Of a stretch of 64,000 nt of DNA, positions 57,049 through 64,000 are shown one piece after another; the stretch's first letter is position 1, and every line of letters begins with the position of its first letter. A program made the translations under genes and the position numbers. Source of the DNA: Lachnospira sp. (GTDB taxonomy: Bacteria > Bacillota > Clostridia > Lachnospirales > Lachnospiraceae); the NCBI GenBank assembly GCA_015057605.1, contig SVDX01000004.1, forward strand, positions 1 to 64,000. The letters are read 5' to 3'. The notes beneath the pieces were generated by a model that saw only the letters and a list, made by a program, of their open reading frames with translations, did not search any database and was not told the origin of the DNA.

Positions 57049-58533
57049 CTATTCTCCATTCATTCCTTCATTAAATACCTTAGATAAATTAGCTATAACA
57101 TCTGTCGGCTTCATTGAATACTCACCTAATTGTTCTGCCGCATATATACCAGCTAAGCTGTGCGTAAATACACCATAGCACGCTGCATCAAACAAAGGTA
57201 TTTTATTCGATAATAATCCGGCAATTATTCCGGCTAACACATCGCCAGAGCCTGCCTTTGCCATACCAGCATTGCCAACCTCATTAATATATACCTTTTT
57301 TTGAGAATTTGCAACTACAGTGTAAGCATCCTTCAAAACGCATATTGCATTAAATCTGTCGCTTATTGACTGCGCTACTCCCATTATATCGTCTTTGATT
57401 TCATTAATATTAACACCCATAAGTCTTGATGCTTCTAATAAATGTGGTGTTAAAATCACATTTGCTTTTGAATTAGTCAATATTTCTGTGTTATTAGCTA
57501 TTATATTAATCGCATCAGCATCTGCAATAACATTTTTATCAGCCGCAGTCAAAGTTGCTTTTACCATTTTAATTGCATTTTCATCTGTAGAAATGCCAGG
57601 TCCTATTACAATTACTTTAGCCCAATCAAGCATTTTTGCAAATTCTTCATCACTATATTTTTCATAGACTGTTACAATTGCTTCTGGAACTGCCTGCTTT
57701 ATTATAAGCTCATTTGCTTTATGGGTATAAACCTTTACATAAGACGCTCCACTTCTATAAGCCGCCATAGTTGAAAGTGTTAATGCTCCACTTATTTTGT
57801 CAGAGCCTGCAACAATAAGCACCTTTTCATAACTGCCTTTATTAGAATATTCTTTTTTCTTTGGAATATTAATTAAATCTGTCTTTTCAAGGGTAAATAC
57901 ATTTTTATCTATATCAGCCACAAAGCCAATATCCTTACAAACAAGTTTTCCTGCATACATTTTACCAGGATAAAGAAGCATACCTAATTTGTTATACCCA
58001 AATGTTACGGTTATATCCGCTTTAACTGCATTGCCGCAAACCTTTCCTGTAGTCGCATTAATTCCACTTGGAACATCAACTGCTACCTTAAAAGCATTTG
58101 CGTTATTGATATCATCGATAAGCTTTGATACATTTCCATCAACATTTCTTGATAAACCAATACCAAATATCGCATCAACTATTATAGTATATTCCTTCTC
58201 AATACTATTGTGATATATATTAAGTCCCATATTCTTTACTATATTTAGCTGTATGTCATATTCATCACTATGTTTTTTATCTTCTAAGGTAAGAATAATA
58301 TCAACGGCATATCCCTTTTGGCTAAGTAAACGCGCAATTGCAAGGCCATCTGCACCATTGTTTCCAGTACCACATACAACTGCAACAAATGCTGATTCAT
58401 CACATTTTTGCTCAATAACTTCTGCCACTGCCAACGCAGCCCTTTCCATAAGGACTACAGAAGGTATACCTATTTTTTTAATACTATAATCATCTACAGC
58501 CTTCATCTGCTTTGCATCAAGTATATACTTCAT
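57049..58533 (-). CDS. Bifunctional NAD(P)HX epimerase/dehydratase
   Basis: A 494-residue repair enzyme for hydrated NAD(P)H. The N-terminal YjeF_N epimerase (about 1-205) has VVCGTGNNGADGLAIAR and DAIFGIGLSR; the C-terminal ribokinase-like dehydratase has VLIVAGSDKISGALTLST, LTPHLLEASRLMG and NAGMAKAGSGDVLAGIIAG. Fused forms are common. It lies between acpS and alr. Confidence 0.95.
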   Translation of the reverse strand: MKYILDAKQMKAVDDYSIKKIGIPSVVLMERAALAVAEVIEQKCDESAFVAVVCGTGNNGADGLAIARLLSQKGYAVDIILTLEDKKHSDEYDIQLNIVKNMGLNIYHNSIEKEYTIIVDAIFGIGLSRNVDGNVSKLIDDINNANAFKVAVDVPSGINATTGKVCGNAVKADITVTFGYNKLGMLLYPGKMYAGKLVCKDIGFVADIDKNVFTLEKTDLINIPKKKEYSNKGSYEKVLIVAGSDKISGALTLSTMAAYRSGASYVKVYTHKANELIIKQAVPEAIVTVYEKYSDEEFAKMLDWAKVIVIGPGISTDENAIKMVKATLTAADKNVIADADAINIIANNTEILTNSKANVILTPHLLEASRLMGVNINEIKDDIMGVAQSISDRFNAICVLKDAYTVVANSQKKVYINEVGNAGMAKAGSGDVLAGIIAGLLSNKIPLFDAACYGVFTHSLAGIYAAEQLGEYSMKPTDVIANLSKVFNEGMNGE

Positions 58534-58535
58534 AT

Positions 58536-58898
58536 TTAGCTCCTTTCAAGAATAGCCACTGCACTTACAAGGTCTTTAAGATTTGAAATGCTTATATGTA
58601 TATTATCTACCTGCATTTCATTTTTCATTTCAAGTGCTTTACCATACAAGCATACATATGGTTTCCCAAGTTCATCTCGTAATACTTCAATATCAATAAG
58701 CCCAAAGCTTCTAAAGCCTGTACCAAATGCTTTTGCGACCGCTTCCTTTACTGCATAATTACCTGCAAGGCTTGTATAATTTTCGCCAAAACATTCCAGC
58801 TCCTTATTTGTAAAACAACGAGTCAGAAAGCCTGCAGTATTACAGGCTCTCTTAACTCGTTGTATCTCAATTATATCGTTACCTAATCCCAGTATCAT
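58536..58898 (-). CDS. Holo-[acyl-carrier-protein] synthase
   Basis: AcpS, 120 residues; moves 4'-phosphopantetheine from CoA to acyl carrier protein. GLGNDIIEIQRV holds the Mg-Asp; FTNKELECF and GNYAVKEAVAKAFGTGF hold the Glu and Lys. The ATG at 58898 fits the family N-terminus; a TTG at 58910 is the frame opening and is rejected. Confidence 0.95.
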   Translation of the reverse strand: MILGLGNDIIEIQRVKRACNTAGFLTRCFTNKELECFGENYTSLAGNYAVKEAVAKAFGTGFRSFGLIDIEVLRDELGKPYVCLYGKALEMKNEMQVDNIHISISNLKDLVSAVAILERS

Positions 58899-58910
58899 AA
58901 CCTTCACCAA

Positions 58911-59555
58911 TTAACGTTTCTTTTTCTTGCTATTATCTGCTATATTATAAGACAATCTCATAAGACTTTCTGATAAATGTACATTCTCAACAACTACCTT
59001 ATTACCTAAATTAAGGTCTGTATGCGCAAAATTCCAGATACCACTTACACCGGCATCCGCTACGATTGTAGCCATCTCACCTACATGTGACTTAGGCAAG
59101 GTAAACGCTGCTATATCGATATCATTTTTCTTAATAAATTCAGCCACCTTGCTTACATGCATAACCTCAACACCACAAATGCTTTGTCCGATAATATTCT
59201 CATCTGTATCAAATATTCCCTTAATCACAAAACCACTTTTTGAAAATGAATCGTAGTTAGCAATTGCCTGACCTAAGCGCCCTGCACCTACAATTATCAT
59301 ATTATGTTTTTTGTCTATACCAAGGATCTTACCAATCTCTCTACGTAAATATTCTACATTATATCCATAGCCCTGTTGTCCAAATCCACCAAAGTTATTA
59401 AGATCCTGACGTATCTGCGAAGCCGTAACCTTCATACGCTTACTTAATTCTCCCGATGAAATTCTTTCAACGCCCTGTTCGAGCAATTCTCCTAAGTATC
59501 TGTAATATCGCGGTAAACGCTTAATTACCGCACTAGATATTTTGTTTTCTTTCAA
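58911..59555 (-). CDS. Redox-sensing repressor Rex
   Basis: A 214-residue Rex: N-terminal winged helix (RLPRYYRYLGELL; VTASQIRQDLNNFGGFGQQGYGYNV) and C-terminal Rossmann domain with VGAGRLGQAIANY. It senses NADH/NAD and represses fermentation genes. The start is TTG at 59555, nine bases after GGTGG; no ATG is near. First of the rex-acpS-nnr-alr-ndoA string. Confidence 0.95.
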   Translation of the reverse strand: MKENKISSAVIKRLPRYYRYLGELLEQGVERISSGELSKRMKVTASQIRQDLNNFGGFGQQGYGYNVEYLRREIGKILGIDKKHNMIIVGAGRLGQAIANYDSFSKSGFVIKGIFDTDENIIGQSICGVEVMHVSKVAEFIKKNDIDIAAFTLPKSHVGEMATIVADAGVSGIWNFAHTDLNLGNKVVVENVHLSESLMRLSYNIADNSKKKKR

Positions 59556-59575
59556 GTATAATCACCACCATATTT

Positions 59576-59604
59576 ATATAAACATATTCTAAGGCTTTTG
59601 TCAA
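59576..59604 (-). promoter_or_regulatory. Promoter of the rex string
   Basis: Minus strand TTGACA (59604-59599), spacer 17, TTATAT (59581-59576). The -35 includes the metH stop codon. No Rex operator (TTGTGA or TTGTTA dyad) is seen here. Confidence 0.6.
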
Positions 59605-61958
59605 ATTTTAGTCAATACCTTTTTTGCAATATCAACTGCTTCTTTTGCATCCTTAGAATAATAATCTGCTCCTATCTCGAGTGCATAGTCAGGTGTAAGC
59701 ACTGCTCCACCCACCATAATCTTACAATCAAGGTTATTTTCCTTAATAAGCTTTATTGTATTTTCCATAGAAACAAGTGTAGTTGTCATAAGTGCTGATA
59801 AGCCAACAAGCTTTGCATCATATTTTTTAACTGCATCAACAACTGCCTGATAATCAACATCCTTACCAAGGTCAATCACATCATAGCCATAGTTTTCTAA
59901 AAGCACCTTTACAATATTCTTTCCAATATCATGAACATCGCCCTTAACGGTTGCTATTACTATTGTTCCATTGCTCTTTGATGTTTCACCGCCTGATGCC
60001 ATATTTTTCTTAATTTCATCAAATGCTTTTGTTGCCGCACCTGCTGATGAAATAAGCTGAGGTAAGAATATTTTTCCTTGTTCAAATTTTGTTCCAGCCT
60101 CATCAAGTGCCTTTATTAAATGCTCATTGATTATATCCATCGGCTCCATAGTTTCAAGCATTTTAACAGTTATTCTTCCAGCTTCATCCTTAAGACCCTT
60201 AGCAATAGCATATTCTAATGTAATGTCTGCTGCCATGACTGGCTTTTCAGTTTTTTCTGCATTTGCATAAGCCTCTATATATTCCACTGCACTCTTATCT
60301 ATATTAGCCAACACCTTATATGTACGTACTGCTCCCATCATTGCAGCTACATTTGGATTGATAATAGGTAAATCTAAGCCATATGCCAATGCCATAGTAA
60401 GAAAATTCTGATTAACCAATTCACGATTAGGCAGACCAAATGAAATATTAGAAACACCAAGAACTGTTTTTAGTCCAAGTTCTTTTTTCACTCTGTTAAG
60501 TGCTTCTAAGGTGTTCATAACACCCTCCTGCTCTGCAGAAGCGGTCAGGGTAAGACAATCTATATATACATCTTCCTTTGGTATTCCATATTCTAACGCT
60601 TTATGTAATATTTTGTTTGCTATCTCGAATCTCTTTTCAGCTGTCTTAGGTATTCCATCCTTATCAAGAGTAAGACCAACCACAGCCGCACCATATTTCT
60701 TCACAATAGGTAAAATGTTATCAAGCACTTCGTCCTCTCCATTTACGGAGTTAACTATTGCTTTACCGTTATATATTCTAAGTCCAGCTTCAATAACCTT
60801 TGGAATGGTTGAGTCAATCTGAAGTGGCAAATCCACTACTGATTGAATACTCTTAACCACATCAATCATCATTTGTTCTTCATCTATACCTGGCAAACCA
60901 ACATTTACATCTAATATATCTGCGCCAGCCTCTGCCTGTTCTATTGCACGATTAAGAATATAATTAATATCATGCTTTTGTAATGCTTCTTTAAAAAGCT
61001 TTTTACCTGTAGGATTTATTCTTTCACCTATAACTCTTGGTCTATCTATACATACCATCTTGGCTGGTGTACATACACAGCTTGGGATACTAACTTCATT
61101 TTCAAAAGGCTTTTTATCAGCAAGCATTGTTTTTAATGCTTTTACATAATCAGGATTAGTTCCACAGCAACCTCCAAACACCTTTACTCCAAGTGAAATC
61201 ATCTTTTTCATTTCTTCCGCAAATTCCTCAGGTGTCGTATTATAATTATTAGTCACTGGGTCTGGCAAGCCCGCATTTGGCTTTACCACTATAGGAAGTG
61301 TCGTCCATTTTCTAAGTTTTTCCACTAATGAATAAAGTTCCTTTGGTCCTAATGAGCAATTTATTCCGATTGCATCTACACAGAGCGCCGACAAAGTCAC
61401 TGCCATACTCTCAATTGTACAACCTGTAAATGTTCTTTGATTTTCCTCGAAGGTCATTGTCACCATAATTGGAAGATTAGAATTCTCCTTACATGCCAAA
61501 ACTGCAGCCTTTACCTCGTATAAATCCGTCTGTGTTTCTAAAACTATTAAATCTGCTGCCGAACCTGCTAAAACCTGTTCCTTGTATATATCATAAGCTT
61601 CTTCAAACTTCATGTCGCCTATAGGCTCCATCATCTTACCTATCGGTCCTAAATCAAGAGCAACCTTTGTATCAGTTCCTTCGCATGCCTTCTTTGCATT
61701 TGCAATAGCAGCACTAATTACCTCTTTAACACTGTATTTACTTTTTGAAAGCTTATAACGATTAGCTCCAAATGTATTTGCATATATTACATCTGAGCCA
61801 GCATTAACATATTGCTTATGTATATCTATAATCATATCAGGATTATCAATGGATAATTCTTCTGGGATGCTACCAAGCTTCATACCTCTGTTAATAAGCA
61901 TAGTACCCATTGCCCCATCTAATATAACAAACTTTTTATCAAATATTGTGCTATTCAT
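59601..61958 (-). CDS. Cobalamin-dependent methionine synthase MetH, core subunit
   Basis: A 785-residue MetH without its reactivation domain. Homocysteine domain (to about 285) with zinc cysteines (GINCSLGP; GGCCGTNP); pterin domain (about 305-575) with VIGERINPTGK; cobalamin module (about 590-785) with GDVHDIGKN, the B12-binding His. It methylates homocysteine from methyl-THF. The missing activation part is encoded by the next gene upstream, overlapping by eight bases. Confidence 0.95.
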   Translation of the reverse strand: MNSTIFDKKFVILDGAMGTMLINRGMKLGSIPEELSIDNPDMIIDIHKQYVNAGSDVIYANTFGANRYKLSKSKYSVKEVISAAIANAKKACEGTDTKVALDLGPIGKMMEPIGDMKFEEAYDIYKEQVLAGSAADLIVLETQTDLYEVKAAVLACKENSNLPIMVTMTFEENQRTFTGCTIESMAVTLSALCVDAIGINCSLGPKELYSLVEKLRKWTTLPIVVKPNAGLPDPVTNNYNTTPEEFAEEMKKMISLGVKVFGGCCGTNPDYVKALKTMLADKKPFENEVSIPSCVCTPAKMVCIDRPRVIGERINPTGKKLFKEALQKHDINYILNRAIEQAEAGADILDVNVGLPGIDEEQMMIDVVKSIQSVVDLPLQIDSTIPKVIEAGLRIYNGKAIVNSVNGEDEVLDNILPIVKKYGAAVVGLTLDKDGIPKTAEKRFEIANKILHKALEYGIPKEDVYIDCLTLTASAEQEGVMNTLEALNRVKKELGLKTVLGVSNISFGLPNRELVNQNFLTMALAYGLDLPIINPNVAAMMGAVRTYKVLANIDKSAVEYIEAYANAEKTEKPVMAADITLEYAIAKGLKDEAGRITVKMLETMEPMDIINEHLIKALDEAGTKFEQGKIFLPQLISSAGAATKAFDEIKKNMASGGETSKSNGTIVIATVKGDVHDIGKNIVKVLLENYGYDVIDLGKDVDYQAVVDAVKKYDAKLVGLSALMTTTLVSMENTIKLIKENNLDCKIMVGGAVLTPDYALEIGADYYSKDAKEAVDIAKKVLTKI

Positions 61959-62631
61959 TACATCTTTCTCCTCTTTTTCTAAATCTGCAATTACCTTGTA
62001 AATTACAGTCGTTACAATCTATATTCTTCTTTGTAAGTTCATTTTTACTAAGACCGATTATTGCCGTTATCGATTTTGTCGGAAGCATCATATTGCTGTC
62101 ATTTACCGTAAGGCCAATAAGCTTTGGTGCATTAAGTAATTGTAAAAAATCTTTTTGTATATCTATGGACAAATCACCATAACCTATTCCAAATCTAAAG
62201 GTGTGATTATATTCACCATATATACTCTTAAGCTTATCAGAAAGCTTTTCCATGCCCTGTTCTATAGCAACATTTGCCATAGCATCATATACAAGTGCTT
62301 TTAGTAAATCAGTAATATTCATTACTCTAAGTAGCTTATCAACCTCTGCTGAAATTGTGCCTGCCACTAAAAGCATTTTATCACAGCCCTTTAAATGCGT
62401 AGTAATTGATTCTCCTTGTAATTTCAATTGTGTTCCCTGTGGTATTATAGCATCATCCTGCCTTAACACGTCAAAGCAACGATACACGTATCTAAATGAA
62501 CATGCCTTTAAAAGCTTTTCCTCTTCCTTACAAAGAAGCTCAAGCATCGCCTCATCAAGCATAGAATTCTTATATTCTAAGTATCTTGCTATCTCATCTC
62601 TATTAAGCTTATCTATCTTAATATCATTCAC
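61951..62631 (-). CDS. MetH reactivation-domain protein
   Basis: A 226-residue protein that matches the SAM-binding activation domain of full-length MetH: the FRFGIGYGDLSIDIQKDF string equals the R-x-S-x-GYG-type SAM motif. A C-terminal Cys cluster (CNDCNLQGNC with a further Cys) is extra and may bind a metal or iron-sulfur cluster. The start is GTG at 62631, nine bases after GGTGG. It should reduce and remethylate oxidised cobalamin on the MetH core. Confidence 0.88.
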   Translation of the reverse strand: MNDIKIDKLNRDEIARYLEYKNSMLDEAMLELLCKEEEKLLKACSFRYVYRCFDVLRQDDAIIPQGTQLKLQGESITTHLKGCDKMLLVAGTISAEVDKLLRVMNITDLLKALVYDAMANVAIEQGMEKLSDKLKSIYGEYNHTFRFGIGYGDLSIDIQKDFLQLLNAPKLIGLTVNDSNMMLPTKSITAIIGLSKNELTKKNIDCNDCNLQGNCRFRKRGERCNE

Positions 62632-62659
62632 TTGATACTACCACCTTTCCACTTTAATG

Positions 62660-62688
62660 ATTATATTATAATTTTATCACTTTAACAA
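62660..62688 (-). promoter_or_regulatory. Promoter of the split metH operon
   Basis: Minus strand TTGTTA (62688-62683), spacer 17, TATAAT (62665-62660), about 29 bases before the GTG start. No cobalamin or SAM riboswitch fits in the 110-base divergent gap. Confidence 0.6.
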
Positions 62689-62741
62689 GCGAATTATATG
62701 TGATAAAATAATTATATATAAAATTTTTGAGGTGAAGCATT

Positions 62742-63566
62742 ATGAACGAATTATTATTAAAAATCAATCAGGCAGCAGACTATATTAGTTCTAATATTCC
62801 TTGTACCCCTGATATTGCTATTATATTAGGTTCAGGACTTGGTCCGCTTGCAGACGAAATCGAAAATCCAATAGTTTTATCCTACGAAAATATACCACAT
62901 TTTGTGCAATCAACAGTAAAAGGACATGATGGCAAGCTCGTATTCGGACAGCTTTCAGGCAAAAATGTAATTGCTATGAAAGGGCGTTTCCACTACTATG
63001 AAGGTCACGATATGAGTATAACCACTCTCCCTACACGTGTATTTGCAAAAATGGGTATTAAAAACATTATGGTTACAAATGCAGCCGGAGGAATTAATGA
63101 TGATTTTAATCCTGGCGACTTAATGCTTATTAAAGACCATATTACTCTATTTTGTCCGTCACCACTTAGAGGACCTAACTTAGAAGAATTTGGAGCACGT
63201 TTCCCTGATATGTCAGATATATACAATAAATATCTTAGAATTATGGCAAATAACGCTGCCGAGCGTTTAAACATCGACTTAAAGGAAGGTGTATACTCTT
63301 TCTTTAATGGACCACAATACGAAAGCAAGGCTGATATCATAGCCCTTAAAACTCTTGGTGCTGATGCAACAGGTATGTCTACCGTACCTGAGGTCATCGT
63401 AGCAAAGCATTGTGGAATGAATGTATTAGGCTTATCACTAATAACTAACAAGGCTGCTGGCCTTTCTAATGAAAAGCTCTCACATTCAGAGGTAGTCGCT
63501 ATTGCAAAGGTAGCAGAAAGCAAGCTTATTACTCTTGCTAAAGAAATTGTAAAGGATTGGAACTAA
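62742..63566 (+). CDS. Purine-nucleoside phosphorylase
   Basis: A 274-residue class I (trimeric) PNP. Phosphate and ribose blocks are visible: IILGSGLGPLADEI, GRFHYYEGHD, VTNAAGGINDDFNPGDLM, FNGPQYESKAD with the purine Glu region, GMSTVPEVIVAKHCGM, and the base-specific Asn in LITNKAAG. It splits guanosine, inosine and xanthosine. GAGGTG precedes the ATG. Its stop overlaps the ABC-F start (TAATG). Confidence 0.96.
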   Translation: MNELLLKINQAADYISSNIPCTPDIAIILGSGLGPLADEIENPIVLSYENIPHFVQSTVKGHDGKLVFGQLSGKNVIAMKGRFHYYEGHDMSITTLPTRVFAKMGIKNIMVTNAAGGINDDFNPGDLMLIKDHITLFCPSPLRGPNLEEFGARFPDMSDIYNKYLRIMANNAAERLNIDLKEGVYSFFNGPQYESKADIIALKTLGADATGMSTVPEVIVAKHCGMNVLGLSLITNKAAGLSNEKLSHSEVVAIAKVAESKLITLAKEIVKDWN

Positions 63567-64000
63567 TGATACTCGCATGTAACGGCATCACCAAAGCATT
63601 TGGTATTGATGAAATTTTAAAAGATATTTCCTTTCATATTAACGAAAAGGAAAAACTCGCCATAGTAGGTGTAAATGGTGCAGGTAAATCAACTCTTTTC
63701 AAAATAATCACCGGACAAATAAACGCCGATAGTGGAACCGTAACTCTTGCAAAGGACACTAACATGGGTTACCTTTCACAGCATCAGGACCTTATAAGTG
63801 ACAATAGCATTTATGATGAAATGCTAAGTACAAAACAGGATATCCTATTACTTGAACAAAAAATACGTTTATTAGAACATGATATGCACAGTGAAACAGG
63901 CGATGCTCTTGAAGTATTGCTTAAAACCTACTCTAACCTAAATCACGATTTTGAAAGTAAAAATGGCTATGCCTACAAAAGCGAGGTTACTGGTATTCTT
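63566..64000 (+). CDS. ABC-F family ATPase (5' part only)
   Basis: 145 codons, open to the window edge. The first ABC domain begins MILACNGITKAFG, with Walker A GVNGAGKST and GYLSQHQDL, then a coiled-coil-like arm (LLEQKIRLLEHDM). The look is that of ABC-F ribosome-associated ATPases, which carry two such domains and no membrane part. Subtype (EttA, Uup, YdiF or resistance) cannot be told from this part. Confidence 0.85.
   Translation, partial: MILACNGITKAFGIDEILKDISFHINEKEKLAIVGVNGAGKSTLFKIITGQINADSGTVTLAKDTNMGYLSQHQDLISDNSIYDEMLSTKQDILLLEQKIRLLEHDMHSETGDALEVLLKTYSNLNHDFESKNGYAYKSEVTGIL

Noticed and set aside
59556..59600. Rex operator at the rex promoter
   Set aside because: No TTGTGA/TCACAA or TTGTTAA/TTAACAA dyad is present.
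62632..62741. Cobalamin or SAM riboswitch ahead of the metH genes
   Set aside because: The divergent gap is only 110 bases, AT-rich, with none of the conserved helices.

Overview
The window comes from the chromosome of a low-GC, endospore-forming Firmicute. A Clostridia member of the Lachnospiraceae type is most likely. Evidence: spoIIGA, sigE, sigG and ylmC are present; gene starts carry strong GGAGG ribosome sites; one-carbon metabolism includes formate-tetrahydrofolate ligase; and the group-typical strings rex-acpS-nnr-alr-ndoA and prpC-prkC-rsgA-rpe occur. No rRNA, tRNA, CRISPR array, insertion sequence or prophage was recognised. Almost all genes lie on the minus strand. Only sigG, ychF, the purine nucleoside phosphorylase gene and a partial ABC-F gene are on plus.

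Layout, left to right. (a) 50-3711: an accessory minus-strand operon with its own strong promoter and a terminator, encoding a small secreted two-cysteine protein, a large ABC permease with a peptidase-M1-like ectodomain cut short before its active site, an ATPase and a second permease. (b) 3860-6853: nrdR-aroE-aroK-aroQ-efp (shikimate steps, ribonucleotide reductase repressor, EF-P). (c) 6863-9720: the sporulation block ylmC / sigG / sigE / spoIIGA. sigG is flipped relative to its neighbours and has a sigma-F-like promoter; spoIIGA-sigE has Spo0A boxes and a long-spacer promoter. (d) 9754-20018: the division and cell wall cluster mraZ-rsmH-ftsL-PBP-PBP-murD-ftsW-ftsQ-ftsZ, preceded by four MraZ-type decamers. 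mraY, murF, murG and ftsA are not in it. (e) 20120-22918: a secreted papain-fold peptidase with a small exported partner. (f) 22985-25096: lgt and ychF, divergent.

(g) 25118-31192: a tight operon of a CHASE2-adenylate cyclase, a TIM-barrel enzyme, a FecR/Cys-repeat/LRR surface protein and a cyclic-nucleotide-binding DUF2225 protein. It looks like a self-contained cAMP signalling unit. (h) 31195-48976: a long run of housekeeping genes from one visible promoter, ftsK-fhs-folD-murE-priA-def-fmt-Zn protease-rsmB-rlmN-prpC-prkC-rsgA-rpe, ending in a terminator. (i) 48994-55509: a ClpP-like protease, a GGDEF protein, and the CNNM/CBS protein-M16 peptidase-metY operon. (j) 55513-59604: rex-acpS-nnr-alr-ndoA. 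(k) 59601-64000: a split cobalamin-dependent methionine synthase, then divergently a purine nucleoside phosphorylase and the start of an ABC-F gene that runs off the edge.

The parts most worth following are the cAMP module (g), the secreted-protein/ABC operon (a), the inverted sigG, a spoIIGA reading frame with no ordinary start codon at its ribosome site, and the regulatory dyads upstream of mraZ, nrdR, ychF and the cyclase. Starts were re-chosen by ribosome-site spacing in many genes. All functions are read from protein sequence by eye; no database was searched.
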